NCBI RefSeq assembly: GCF_006864455.1
Contig: NZ_QHLK01000007.1
Location: 25,501 to 89,500, forward strand
From: Campylobacter sp. MIT 97-5078
GTDB taxonomy: Bacteria; Campylobacterota; Campylobacteria; Campylobacterales; Campylobacteraceae
DNA length: 64,000 nt
Direction of reading: 5' to 3'
This document shows positions 1-9,274 of this stretch, in pieces. Both the position numbers and the translations under genes were made by a program. The notes beneath the pieces are model-generated. The model searched no databases. It was not told the DNA's origin and was given only the letters and a program-made list of their open reading frames with translations. The stretch's first letter is position 1; each line of letters opens with the position of its first letter.

Positions 1-916
1 CAACACAATCCACGCTTGTATCGCCACTTCCTATGATAAGCACATCTTTGCCCTTAGCTAAGGTTGCTGCCTCGCCATTATCTAACAAGCTTTTTGTGTT
101 TAGAGTAAGAAAATCCACTGCAAACATTATGCCCTCAAGCTCTCTGCCTTTGATATTTAAATCATTTGGCTTGCTTGCTCCAGTAGCTAAAATCACAGCA
201 TCGTAGTCTTTAATGAGTGCATCAGCCTTTTCTTTGCTGTTGATATCTTGCTTTGTTTTAAACTCTATACCACTTTGCCTTAAAAGCTCGATCCTTCTTT
301 CAACCACACTTTTTTCAAGCTTCATATCAGGTATGCCATACATCAAAAGCCCACCCAAGCGATCGCTTCTTTCAAAAACACTAACTTTATAGCCAAGTAA
401 ATTTAGCTCATAAGCTGCAGCTAAGGCAGAAGGACCGCTTCCTACTATGGCTATTTTTAAGCCATTATAATGCTGGGGCTTACTTGCTTTAACAAGCTTC
501 ATCTTAAAGGCATTTTCTATGATGGCATATTCGTTTGCTTTTATGGTTACACTTTGTGAGTTAATCGCACACACACAGCTATCCTCACAAGGTGCTGGAC
601 AAACACGGCTTGTAAATTCAGGAAAAGGATTAGTAAGGCTTAAACGCTCATAAGCTAGGGCATAGTTGTTTTTATATACAGCGTCGTTAAATTCTGGGAT
701 CAAGTTATGCAAAGGACAACCTATATCCTTTTTATCCTCAACAAGCCCAGCTTGACAAAAAGGCACCCCACAATTCATACACCGACTCGCTTGCTCAATT
801 TGCTCTTTTTCATCAAAAGCAAGTGTAAATTCTTTATAATTTTTAATACGTTCAAGTGGCGTGATTTTTGCAATCTTTGCTCTATTAAATTCTAAAAATC
901 CCCTTGGATTTGCCAT
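1..916 (-). CDS. gltD: Glutamate synthase small subunit GltD (3' end beyond the left edge)
   Basis: Beta subunit of NADPH-dependent GOGAT. It takes electrons from NADPH through FAD and Fe-S clusters and passes them to GltB, which makes two glutamates from glutamine and 2-oxoglutarate. The first 305 codons are present. Visible are the N-terminal Fe-S cysteines (C46, C49, C54 in CMNCGVPFC; C106, C110, C114 in CPAPCEDSC), the FAD dinucleotide motif GSGPSALAAA near residue 160, and GSGDTSVD, which begins the NADPH-binding fold near the cut. The start ATG lies one base after the stop of the HTH/nuclease gene, and its ribosome site GGAG sits inside the end of that gene, so translation is probably coupled. 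It is the last gene of a gltB-HTH-gltD operon, an order I recall from C. jejuni. Identity is very secure; only the C-terminus is missing. Confidence 0.96.
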   Translation of the reverse strand, partial: MANPRGFLEFNRAKIAKITPLERIKNYKEFTLAFDEKEQIEQASRCMNCGVPFCQAGLVEDKKDIGCPLHNLIPEFNDAVYKNNYALAYERLSLTNPFPEFTSRVCPAPCEDSCVCAINSQSVTIKANEYAIIENAFKMKLVKASKPQHYNGLKIAIVGSGPSALAAAYELNLLGYKVSVFERSDRLGGLLMYGIPDMKLEKSVVERRIELLRQSGIEFKTKQDINSKEKADALIKDYDAVILATGASKPNDLNIKGRELEGIMFAVDFLTLNTKSLLDNGEAATLAKGKDVLIIGSGDTSVDCV

Positions 917-917
917 C

Positions 918-1892
918 TTAGTCTCCTTTGTTTATATGTTTGTCTTTGAGGTATTTTTCAAATTCATCATCTTCTAAAACCTCATCAAAGCTTGAACTAA
1001 TCTCACCTATATTTTCATAATGAGCTTTTATTTTGCGGTTTATATCCTTGATAAATTCCTTAAAATTGCTATTATTGGTTACTAAAACATCTATAGTTTC
1101 AACATCTAAGCTTTCATTTTCTCTAGCTTGGATCACAACTTCAGAATTTGCAATTTCATTTTCAAGTTTTATAAGTCCTATGCCAAAGCTAGCATTGAGC
1201 CGTCTAAGCACTACTAATACTTCGCTATCGACCTCTTCATACACGACTAAATAGCCCTCATTTGCCCAGCTTGAATTTGATACAGCTTGAAAATAGCATT
1301 CCTTAAGATTACCAAAATTTAAAGCAATTTTAAGCTCAAAGGAGTAAAGTTTATAATCTGGTCTATCAATATTTTGAAGTAATTCTAAAGTATCGTTTTT
1401 ATAGCTTCCAAAAGGAAAAGATACAGCGACGATATCAGGATGATCCCATTTGTTTTTACCACTTGTATTTTTTACACTTTTTTCATGATAAATCGTCTTT
1501 GCACAAGCGTTAAATTCACTCTCATACAAAAATTTCACAAGCAAGGGGTGCAAATCTCTCTCGTTAAATTTCTCTTTTACTGGTTTTTTTATAGGGGTTT
1601 CTTGAATAAATTGTTCTGGTTTTTTGTTGTCTAATTCTGCACTTCTACTTTTAAGCCAAAATGTAGCAGGTTGTTTTGAAACGATGATAAAATCAGCTTT
1701 TTCGCCTTTGTTTTTTACATTCATATAAAGCTGTGCTGCAAGAGAATTATAAGGTGTTTTTCCCATGCTTGAAAGTCTTTTGTCTATACCTTGTTTAACC
1801 ACCTCATCCCAAATTTGTAAAAAAGTAAGAGGCTGTTTTGTTTTTACTAGAATTTCTTTTGCTGCTTCTAAATAAGTCAATTTCTTTTCCAT
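918..1892 (-). CDS. HARE-HTH protein (HrgA/COG2958-like) with a probable PD-(D/E)xK nuclease domain
   Basis: 324 residues. Residues 4-80 look like the HB1/ASXL/restriction-endonuclease HTH (HARE-HTH): a helical start (LTYLEAAKEIL), then a GKTP turn and an FWLK strand at 78-81. After a lysine-rich linker (about 85-110), residues 111-225 follow the order of a PD-(D/E)xK fold: E111, HPDIV (P152, D153), FELK (E186, K188) and a helix carrying Q202 before strand GYLVVYEE. HrgA-type proteins in Helicobacter are linked to restriction genes, and C. jejuni has a gene of this kind at the same place between gltB and gltD. Here it lies 55 bp after gltB and one base before gltD, with only a weak ribosome site. 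A DNA-binding or nuclease role is inferred; no methylase lies beside it, and a regulatory role for the operon is possible. Confidence 0.75.
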   Translation of the reverse strand: MEKKLTYLEAAKEILVKTKQPLTFLQIWDEVVKQGIDKRLSSMGKTPYNSLAAQLYMNVKNKGEKADFIIVSKQPATFWLKSRSAELDNKKPEQFIQETPIKKPVKEKFNERDLHPLLVKFLYESEFNACAKTIYHEKSVKNTSGKNKWDHPDIVAVSFPFGSYKNDTLELLQNIDRPDYKLYSFELKIALNFGNLKECYFQAVSNSSWANEGYLVVYEEVDSEVLVVLRRLNASFGIGLIKLENEIANSEVVIQARENESLDVETIDVLVTNNSNFKEFIKDINRKIKAHYENIGEISSSFDEVLEDDEFEKYLKDKHINKGD

Positions 1893-1947
1893 TTTATTTT
1901 CTTAAATTTTTCTCTAATTCTATCAAATTTCCAAACTTTTTCAAAGC

Positions 1948-4900
1948 TTACTTCCCCTTGGTTATCAGCTCAAAGGCGACAAGTTCTGGATTTTTTTCTT
2001 TTTTGCATAGTTCTAGGGTTTGAAGCATTTTTGCATAATCCCTTGGCATAATTTTAAAGAAATTCTTTGCACTAAAACGTTTAAGTATGCGTGCGGCTTT
2101 AACCGAGTTTGTGTGCTTTAAATGTTCATTTATCAAGCCTAAAAGCTCATTTTTATCATCTTTGCTTAGCTCCAAGATATCCACTAGCTCGGTATTGACA
2201 AAACCTTCATTGTGGCGTCCATATATATAAGCTATGCCTCCACTCATACCAGCGGCGAAATTTGCACCTATATCACCAAGCACGACAACGCGCCCTCCTG
2301 TCATATATTCACAACCATGCACGCCTGTGCCAAGCACGACTGCACTTGCCCCTGAATTTCTCACACAAAACCTTTCCCCTGCTATACCATCAAGATACAC
2401 TTGTCCCTCAGTTGCCCCATATAAGCAAGCATTGCCAGCGATGATATTATCTTCTGCTAAGAAATTTGCTTCTTTGCTTACTTTTGCACTAATCTTGCCC
2501 CCACTTAAACCCTTGCCTAGATAATCATTTGCATCGCCTACTATGCAAAGTTCAATGCCCTTGCACAAAAACGCTCCAAAGCTGTTCCCAGCGTTGCCTA
2601 TGGCTTCTATGCTAATTTGCCCTTCATTTAAGCCTTTAGCTCCATATGCTCTAGTGATCTCACTTGAAAGCATAGTTGCAAAGGTTCTACTTGAATTACT
2701 TACCTCTAAAGCAAGCTTGATCTTTTTGCCCTTTGATACAGCTTCTTTACAAAGGGGTAAAAGCACTCTATAATCTATAGTTTTTTCAAGTTTATTATCT
2801 TTAAAACCTTGAAAATGCACGGCTGTTTGATTGTAAGTTGCTAAGGATTTTAAAATGCTATCAAGATTAACTTTACTTGCTTTGCCTTGTAAATTTTTCT
2901 TTTGAAAGAGTTTATCAACCCTACCTATCATATTATCAAGCTTTTCAAAGCCAAGTTTTGCCATATATTCACGCAGTTCTTGGGCTATAAAACGCATAAA
3001 ATTTTCTACCCATTCAGCTTTGCCTTTAAAACGTCCTCTAAGCTCTAAATCCTGCGTAGCTATGCCAAAAGGACAAGTGTTGAGGTGGCACACTCTCATC
3101 ATCGTGCAACCAAGCACAATCAAAGGGGCGATCGCAAAGCCAAATTCCTCAGCCCCTAAAAGTGCAGCCACAGCTAAATCTCGCCCGCTCATAAGCTTAC
3201 CATCTGTTTCAAGGCGAACCCGATCTCGTAACTTGTTTAAAATCAAGGTTTGATGAGTTTCAGCAAGCCCTATCTCCCAAGGAATTCCAGCATTAGCTAT
3301 ACTTGTTCTAGGGCTTGCTCCAGTGCCTCCATCATAACCTGAAACTAAAATGCAGTTTGCTCCAGCCTTAGCTACACCAGCTGCAACCGTCCCAATACCT
3401 GCTTCGCTAACAAGTTTAACCGAAATACTCGCTTTATCATTTGCGTTTTTAAGATCATAAATAAGTTGGGCTAAATCCTCAATCGAATAAATATCATGAT
3501 GAGGAGGAGGAGAGATCAAAGAAACACCCGGTATGGAGTGACGTGCCTTAGCAATCCATGGATAAACCTTAAAGCCCATGAGCTGTCCGCCCTCTCCGGG
3601 CTTTGCACCTTGTGCGACTTTGATTTGCAGTTCTTTAGCATTGACAAGGTAGTTGATATTTACACCAAAACGCCCACTTGCAACTTGCTTGATAGCCGAA
3701 CTTTTATCATCACCGTTAAGTTCTTTGATATAACGCGTTTCATCTTCACCACCTTCGCCTGAATTGCTTTTTGCTCCTAAGCGATTCATAGCTATAGCAA
3801 GGCATTCATGCACTTCTTTTGAAATAGAACCATAACTCATCGCCCCTGTTTTAAAACGTTTGACTATGTTTTCTACACTTTCAACCTTGTCTAAACTTAT
3901 GGCTTCGCTGGTGTCAAAGTCCATTAAATCTCTGATCTTAATGAGTTTGTTATCAACAAGACTGGTATATTTTTTAAATCTTGCGTAGTCTTTGTTTTTA
4001 CACGCTTCTTGTAGATGAAAGATAACTAAAGGATCGATGATGTGATCAGTTTTTGTGCTTCTAAAGGCATGACTTCCTTTTGAATCAAGAGCTAGATCAA
4101 AGTTCTTAAAACCCTCAGTATGCACTTTTTTTAGCTCTTCAAAAAGCTCATCAAGTCCTATGCCTTCTATTCTTGAACTTACTGAACCAAAGTATTGTTC
4201 GCAAAATTGTGAATTTAAGCCTAAACATTCAAAAATCTTTGAACCATTGTAACTTTGCAGAGTTGAAACGCCCATTTTTGAAGCGATTTTTACAATGCCA
4301 GCTGAACTTGCTTTGATGAAGTTTTGCACGCCTTTTTCATAGCTAAGCTCTAATTCGCCTTTTTTGATAAGCTCATAAATGCTCTCATACACTAAATAAG
4401 GACAAATTGCTGTTGCTCCAAAACCAAGCAAGCAAGCAAAATGATGAATTTCTCTTGGTTCAGCACTTTTAATGATGATGCTTACATGTGTGCGTAAAGA
4501 CTTGCTTACTAGATAGTGATGAAGCCCTGAAACAGCAAGCAAAGAAGGGATATAAGTCTTTGTTTGACTTACGCCCTCATCACTTAAAATCACTATACAA
4601 ACACCTTTTTTTATACTTTCTTCAACGCTTTTAAAAAGCTCATCTAAGGCTTGTTTGAGGCTTTTTTTATGAAAATCAAAAAGTAAAGAAAATTCAGCTA
4701 CTTCAAAGTCTTTTAAATTTTTGATCTTAAAAAGCTCCTCATTGCTTATCAAAGGAAGCTGGAGTTTTGCTCTTTTGCAGTTTGAGGCACTTGTTTTGAG
4801 CAAATTGCCTTCTCTGCCAAGATAAATTCGCGTTGAAGTAACGATTTCTTCGCGGATAGCATCAAGTGGTGGATTTGTCACTTGAGCAAAAAGCTGTTTA

Positions 4901-6447
4901 AAATAATTAAAAAGCGGTTGAGGCTTTTCATCAAGCACAGCTAAAGGCGTATCAATACCCATTGAAGCAAGAGCTTCTTTACCTGTATTTGCCATAGTCA
5001 AAACACTTCCCATAAGCTCATCAAAACTCCAATTAAAAAGCTTTTGCAAACGCAAAATTTCAGCTGAACTTAAAAATTCGTGTTTATAGCCTTTAGAACT
5101 TAGTTCTTCTATATGCACAAGGTTTTTAAGCCATTTTTCATAAGGCTTAGCATTTGCATAATGATCCTTTAGCTCCTTATCATCAATCAATCTTCCTTGC
5201 TCAGTATCTACAAGCAAAAGCTTGCCCGGCTCTAAACGTTTTTTGGCTTTGATGTTTTTTTCATCTATTTTTAAAGCCCCTGTTTCGCTAGCTAAAATCA
5301 AAAAATCATCATTTGTTAAATAATAACGACTCGGACGAAAGCCATTTCTATCAAGGCTTGCACCCATGATCACTCCATCAGTAAAGATGATAGAAGCAGG
5401 TCCATCCCAAGGTTCCATTAAGGTAGAATGATATTCATAAAACGCCTTTTTTTTCGCATCTATGGTTTTGTTTTTATGCCAAGGCTCTGGCACCATCATC
5501 ATAAAAGCTTCTTCAAGAGTGCGTCCATTGAGGCTTAAAAATTCCAAAGTATTATCAAACATAGCAGAATCGCTACTTGGTTTTGCAATGATAGGAAAAA
5601 TATCGTCTAGATTCTTAAAATAATCACTTTGCATTAAACCTTCTCTAGCCCTTATACTACCGATATTTCCTTGTATGGTGTTAATCTCGCCATTATGCAC
5701 CATATACCTGTTTGGGTGTGCTCTTTCCCAGTTTGGAAAGGTATTTGTTGAAAAACGTGAATGCACTAAAGCAATGGCAGATTTTAAATTCACATCTTTA
5801 AAATCAAGATAAAAATCGCTTAACTGAGTAGAAAGCAACATACCCTTATACACAAGGGTTCTTGAGCTAAAAGAACAGATATAAAATTTAGGCACATTTA
5901 AAGCTCTTTTTTCAATAATCCTTCTTGTTTCATACAGCATGCGTTCAAACTCAATTCCAGCTTTAACTTCTTTTGGACGTTTTACAAAGGCTTGTAAAAA
6001 ATACGGCATAGCTTTTAAAGCAGTATGTCCTATATCACTAGGATTAACAGGCACAACTCTAAAGCCTAAAAACTCAAGATTTTTATCTTTTAAGCCTTGT
6101 AAAAATAAAGCCTTGCCCTGCTTTTTTGCTTCAGCATTTGGAGATAAAAACATTTGTGCTACAGCATAATCACCTTCTTTAGGGAGTTTAAAGCCAAGCT
6201 CTTGACTTGCAAAAAAATCATGTGGCACTTGTATAAGTATGCCAGCTCCATCGCCAGAGTTTTCCTCAGCTCCAGCTCCACCTCTGTGCTCAAGCTGCAT
6301 AAGTATATCAAGAGCATTTTGAATAACTTTATATGAGGCTATACCCTTGATATTTGCAACCGCTCCTATACCACAGCAATCATGCTCAAAACGCGGATCA
6401 TAAAGCCCTATCTTTTGGTTTTTCTCTAAAATATCATCGGTATTCAT
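1948..6447 (-). CDS. gltB: Glutamate synthase large subunit GltB
   Basis: 1499 residues, the normal size for the alpha subunit. It hydrolyses glutamine and transfers the ammonia to 2-oxoglutarate. An N-terminal class II glutamine amidotransferase domain begins at the nucleophile Cys25 (CCGIG; the short N-terminal propeptide is normally removed). A central domain, the FMN-binding synthase domain (AQGAKPGEGGQL, GYDGGTGASP) and a C-terminal GXGXG beta-helix follow. The 3Fe-4S cysteines are in CTMMRVCHLNTC. The frame is open from a TTG five codons upstream, but that TTG lies inside the ribosome site; the ATG at 6447 has GAAGGA about 8 nt in front and is the better start. It is the first gene of the operon, 55 bp before the HTH gene, under the promoter at 6485-6490. 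Confidence 0.97.
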   Translation of the reverse strand: MNTDDILEKNQKIGLYDPRFEHDCCGIGAVANIKGIASYKVIQNALDILMQLEHRGGAGAEENSGDGAGILIQVPHDFFASQELGFKLPKEGDYAVAQMFLSPNAEAKKQGKALFLQGLKDKNLEFLGFRVVPVNPSDIGHTALKAMPYFLQAFVKRPKEVKAGIEFERMLYETRRIIEKRALNVPKFYICSFSSRTLVYKGMLLSTQLSDFYLDFKDVNLKSAIALVHSRFSTNTFPNWERAHPNRYMVHNGEINTIQGNIGSIRAREGLMQSDYFKNLDDIFPIIAKPSSDSAMFDNTLEFLSLNGRTLEEAFMMMVPEPWHKNKTIDAKKKAFYEYHSTLMEPWDGPASIIFTDGVIMGASLDRNGFRPSRYYLTNDDFLILASETGALKIDEKNIKAKKRLEPGKLLLVDTEQGRLIDDKELKDHYANAKPYEKWLKNLVHIEELSSKGYKHEFLSSAEILRLQKLFNWSFDELMGSVLTMANTGKEALASMGIDTPLAVLDEKPQPLFNYFKQLFAQVTNPPLDAIREEIVTSTRIYLGREGNLLKTSASNCKRAKLQLPLISNEELFKIKNLKDFEVAEFSLLFDFHKKSLKQALDELFKSVEESIKKGVCIVILSDEGVSQTKTYIPSLLAVSGLHHYLVSKSLRTHVSIIIKSAEPREIHHFACLLGFGATAICPYLVYESIYELIKKGELELSYEKGVQNFIKASSAGIVKIASKMGVSTLQSYNGSKIFECLGLNSQFCEQYFGSVSSRIEGIGLDELFEELKKVHTEGFKNFDLALDSKGSHAFRSTKTDHIIDPLVIFHLQEACKNKDYARFKKYTSLVDNKLIKIRDLMDFDTSEAISLDKVESVENIVKRFKTGAMSYGSISKEVHECLAIAMNRLGAKSNSGEGGEDETRYIKELNGDDKSSAIKQVASGRFGVNINYLVNAKELQIKVAQGAKPGEGGQLMGFKVYPWIAKARHSIPGVSLISPPPHHDIYSIEDLAQLIYDLKNANDKASISVKLVSEAGIGTVAAGVAKAGANCILVSGYDGGTGASPRTSIANAGIPWEIGLAETHQTLILNKLRDRVRLETDGKLMSGRDLAVAALLGAEEFGFAIAPLIVLGCTMMRVCHLNTCPFGIATQDLELRGRFKGKAEWVENFMRFIAQELREYMAKLGFEKLDNMIGRVDKLFQKKNLQGKASKVNLDSILKSLATYNQTAVHFQGFKDNKLEKTIDYRVLLPLCKEAVSKGKKIKLALEVSNSSRTFATMLSSEITRAYGAKGLNEGQISIEAIGNAGNSFGAFLCKGIELCIVGDANDYLGKGLSGGKISAKVSKEANFLAEDNIIAGNACLYGATEGQVYLDGIAGERFCVRNSGASAVVLGTGVHGCEYMTGGRVVVLGDIGANFAAGMSGGIAYIYGRHNEGFVNTELVDILELSKDDKNELLGLINEHLKHTNSVKAARILKRFSAKNFFKIMPRDYAKMLQTLELCKKEKNPELVAFELITKGK

Positions 6448-6484
6448 AGCCCTATCCTTCAAAAATTTAAATAATAAAGTAAGT

Positions 6485-6490
6485 ATTATA
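6485..6490 (-). promoter_or_regulatory. Extended -10 promoter of gltB operon
   Basis: The reverse strand reads TTTGC TATAAT, a TGnTATAAT extended -10, about 38 bp before the gltB ATG. That would give a leader of about 30 nt. There is no -35, as is usual for Campylobacter sigma-70 promoters. Confidence 0.65.
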
Positions 6491-6716
6491 GCAAATTAAC
6501 TTTAAATTGAGATTATTTTTTATCTTAAAAAATACTAAAATGAAAAAAAAATGTAATAAAATAAAAATTATATTTTACTTAAAAAATAAAATAATTATGA
6601 AAAATCACTAACATAATATATAAAAACGACTTTAAATTCGATAAATTATTGAAACAGATTGCATTCAAATTGATATTTTTATTTTTTTTAAATGAATTTA
6701 AGTGCTTTAAGAATTT

Positions 6717-6742
6717 AAAACTCCTCCCCAAAAGGAAAGGAG
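6717..6742 (-). terminator. Rho-independent terminator after the molybdoenzyme operon
   Basis: On the reverse strand CTCCTTTCC (6742-6734), loop UUUU, GGGGAGGAG (6729-6721) forms a 9-bp stem with two G-U pairs. UUUU follows at once. It starts 15 bp after the stop codon. Confidence 0.75.
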
Positions 6743-6756
6743 CAAAAAAGATAGTC

Positions 6757-9273
6757 TTAAATCGCACCTTTTGGAGCAGAAAAAGCTGTAACTTCTGGTA
6801 GTGTTTTTGTAAATTTTTCTATATTTACAAGTGCTGTGTGAGCGATATTACCATTTGCGAGTTTTGAAGTTGGCAGATCAAGTGTAAGCACATTGACACT
6901 GCCATATTTGCAAAGTCCGTTTTCATCTGGATCATACCAGCCACCTTCACAAAGCCTTACCACGCCTTGCATGATGTCATCGCTTAAAACAGCTCCAGCT
7001 AAAACCTCGCCTCTTTTATTAAACACACGCACTACATCGCCGTTTTTAATACCAAGTTTTTGAGCATCTTTTTTGTTGATGAGTATAGGTTCCCTGCCAT
7101 TTACAGCGTATTTTTCACGCAAAGAAGTATGGCAAAGCTGGGAGTGCAAACGATTTGCTGGGTGATTAGTGAGCAAGTGAAAAGGTGCATTTTCGTTTGC
7201 ATTGCCAAGCCATTCTATAGGCTCAAACCAAGTAGGATGAGCTTTGCAATCATTATATTTATACTTTGCTATGCTTTTAGAATAAATTTCTATAAGCCCT
7301 GATTCTGTGCCAAGAGCATTTAAGATAGGATCTTCTATAAAGTCAGCAAATCTTACCCATTCCATACTTTCCATACTCGGCTCAAAAGTGATTGGCTCGT
7401 TTTTCGCCCAAAATTCCTCAAAGCTTGGCATAGGCGTTGCAAAAGCCTCGCCAAAAGCCCTTGTTTGTTTTAAAGCGCTTTCATAATACTCTTTGATGAA
7501 ATCCATAGCCTTTTTGCCATTATCACTAAAAGCATTATATACAGCTTTTCCATAAACTTTACAAATATCAGCAAAAATTTCATAATCATCTTTGCTCTCA
7601 TCAACAGGGGCTACCGCCTGTTTCATCGGCACGATATGCATATTTGAATAATCCCCAGCCATAGTAATATCATTTCTTTCGTAGCTTGAAGTTACAGGCA
7701 TAACAATATCAGCCATTTTTGCCGTTGGTGTCCAATAAATTTCATTAACTACAACAGTGCGAGGTTTTCTCCATGCTTTAACATTGGTATTTGTATCTTG
7801 ATGATGCACAAGAGGATTACCACCCACCCAATAAATAAAATCAATATCTGGATAAGTGATCTTTTCGCCATTATGATCTATAGTTTTGCCCGGATGAAGC
7901 AAAGCATCAGCTATACGTGCAAGCGGAAAAGAACGGCTTGCAGCATTTTGCAACCATTCAGCCCCACTTAAAGCTTGAGTACTTTTTGGCATAGCTTGAA
8001 ATTTACCATTTTTCCAAATTCCAACCGCGCCAGCACTTATACCACCTATAACACCACCCTTACAAGTTGGCACGCCGCCACCGCTATAATGATAACTAAG
8101 CCCAAAACCACCGCCTTTTGTGCCAATTTGTCCAAGCATAGAACAAAGTGTTACAAGCATCCAGTGTGGTTGCTCACCATGTTGTGCTCTTTGCATAGCC
8201 CAACCGCTCATTATCATAGTAGGATTATCATAAAAGGTTTCAGCAAGATTTTCAATCACTTTTGGCTCAATACCACAAATTTTACTCGCCCATTGCACGC
8301 TTTTAACGACGCCATCTTCTTTGCCTTCTAAATAAGCTTTAAATTTATCAAAACCGGTAGTGTAATTTTCTAAAAACTCATAATTGACTTTCTTTGTAGC
8401 GATTAAATGACTTGCCATACCCATCATCATCGCTACATCAGTATTTGGGCGAGGAGCGATCCAATCAGCCTTTAAAAATTTAGCTGTTTCAGTGCGAATA
8501 GGATCAATAACGATGACTTTAATCTTGCTTTTTTTAAGTCTTTCAAAGTATTCTAAGCTTTTTTGTTCGTTTGCTGTCCAAGAAATTCGTAAGGTTGAAA
8601 GCGGATCAGCACCCCAAATAACGACGATCTTACTCTCACTTAAGATATTTTCCCAAGAAGTTTGTTGCTCATATACCTCAATAGAACCTACCACATAAGG
8701 CATTATAACTTGGCTAGCTCCAGTTGAATAATCCCCCGTAACGCCCACAAAACCACCTGTTACATTCATAAAGCGGTGCAAAAGTATGCGTGAGTTTTGC
8801 ATATTGCCACTACTTTTCCAGCCGTAACTGCCCGCAAAAACACCTTGTGTGCCTTTTTGTTTGCGAGTTTTGGCAAGCTCTTTTGCGATAAGCTCTATAG
8901 CTTTTTCATAGCTCACTCTTATAAATTCATCTTTGCCACGAAGTTCTGGCTTAGGTTTGTCTGGATTTTCAAGGTATGATTTTCTCACATACGGAAAGCG
9001 AACGCGGGATTTGTAAATCATATCTGGAGTTTGATACCAAAGCGGATTATCCATATTTGTAAGTTTTCTCCAAGGCTCACTTTTTACTACTACACCATTT
9101 TTAAGAGTAAGTTTTAAAATACCCCAATGTGCTGCTGTGATCACTGAGCCGTTTTTTACAAGCCCTAAATTTGACTTAGAAGCTTCTACACTAGCATTTG
9201 CTAAACTTGGTAAAAAAGGTAAAGTCGCACTTAAGGTTGTTGCTGCTTTTAAAAATCTTCTTCTATCTAACAT
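6757..9273 (-). CDS. torA: Tat-exported molybdopterin oxidoreductase (TorA/BisC-type S- or N-oxide reductase)
   Basis: 838 residues, DMSO-reductase family, bis-MGD molybdenum enzyme of the periplasm. The N-terminus has a Tat signal (RRRFLK at 4-9, hydrophobic stretch, ANA cleavage site near 27). There is no 4Fe-4S cysteine set after it, as in the TorA/BisC/DorA branch. Ser183 in DYSTGA is the expected molybdenum ligand. A homologue in C. jejuni (Cj0264c, as I recall) reduces TMAO/DMSO-like compounds; methionine or biotin sulfoxide are other candidate substrates. An open frame runs 16 codons further upstream, but the ATG at 9273 has AAGGAAAA in front and comes one base after the stop of the cytochrome gene, so it is chosen. 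It forms a two-gene operon with that cytochrome and ends in the terminator at 6717-6742. Molybdate uptake genes lie 2.7 kb away. Confidence 0.88.
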   Translation of the reverse strand: MLDRRRFLKAATTLSATLPFLPSLANASVEASKSNLGLVKNGSVITAAHWGILKLTLKNGVVVKSEPWRKLTNMDNPLWYQTPDMIYKSRVRFPYVRKSYLENPDKPKPELRGKDEFIRVSYEKAIELIAKELAKTRKQKGTQGVFAGSYGWKSSGNMQNSRILLHRFMNVTGGFVGVTGDYSTGASQVIMPYVVGSIEVYEQQTSWENILSESKIVVIWGADPLSTLRISWTANEQKSLEYFERLKKSKIKVIVIDPIRTETAKFLKADWIAPRPNTDVAMMMGMASHLIATKKVNYEFLENYTTGFDKFKAYLEGKEDGVVKSVQWASKICGIEPKVIENLAETFYDNPTMIMSGWAMQRAQHGEQPHWMLVTLCSMLGQIGTKGGGFGLSYHYSGGGVPTCKGGVIGGISAGAVGIWKNGKFQAMPKSTQALSGAEWLQNAASRSFPLARIADALLHPGKTIDHNGEKITYPDIDFIYWVGGNPLVHHQDTNTNVKAWRKPRTVVVNEIYWTPTAKMADIVMPVTSSYERNDITMAGDYSNMHIVPMKQAVAPVDESKDDYEIFADICKVYGKAVYNAFSDNGKKAMDFIKEYYESALKQTRAFGEAFATPMPSFEEFWAKNEPITFEPSMESMEWVRFADFIEDPILNALGTESGLIEIYSKSIAKYKYNDCKAHPTWFEPIEWLGNANENAPFHLLTNHPANRLHSQLCHTSLREKYAVNGREPILINKKDAQKLGIKNGDVVRVFNKRGEVLAGAVLSDDIMQGVVRLCEGGWYDPDENGLCKYGSVNVLTLDLPTSKLANGNIAHTALVNIEKFTKTLPEVTAFSAPKGAI

Positions 9274-9274
9274 A

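Larger units (their letters stand above)
6448..6756. other. Intergenic region between gltB and the molybdoenzyme gene
   Basis: About 309 bp, extremely AT-rich. It holds the gltB promoter (6485-6490) at one end and the terminator of the reverse-strand molybdoenzyme gene (6717-6742) at the other. Between them I see only A/T-rich filler, including a run of nine A at 6543-6551, and no credible gene. Confidence 0.6.

Noticed and set aside
2234..2524. 96-codon open frame opposite gltB
   Set aside because: Shadow; proline- and serine-rich product typical of antisense reading of the glycine-rich GXGXG domain.
6579..6767. 62-codon open frame on the reverse strand between gltB and the molybdoenzyme gene
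   Set aside because: Composition is that of random AT-rich DNA (F, L, N, K) and it runs over the terminator.
7975..8331. 118-codon open frame opposite the molybdoenzyme gene
   Set aside because: It lies wholly opposite a conserved enzyme and shows no protein-like pattern; a shadow frame.
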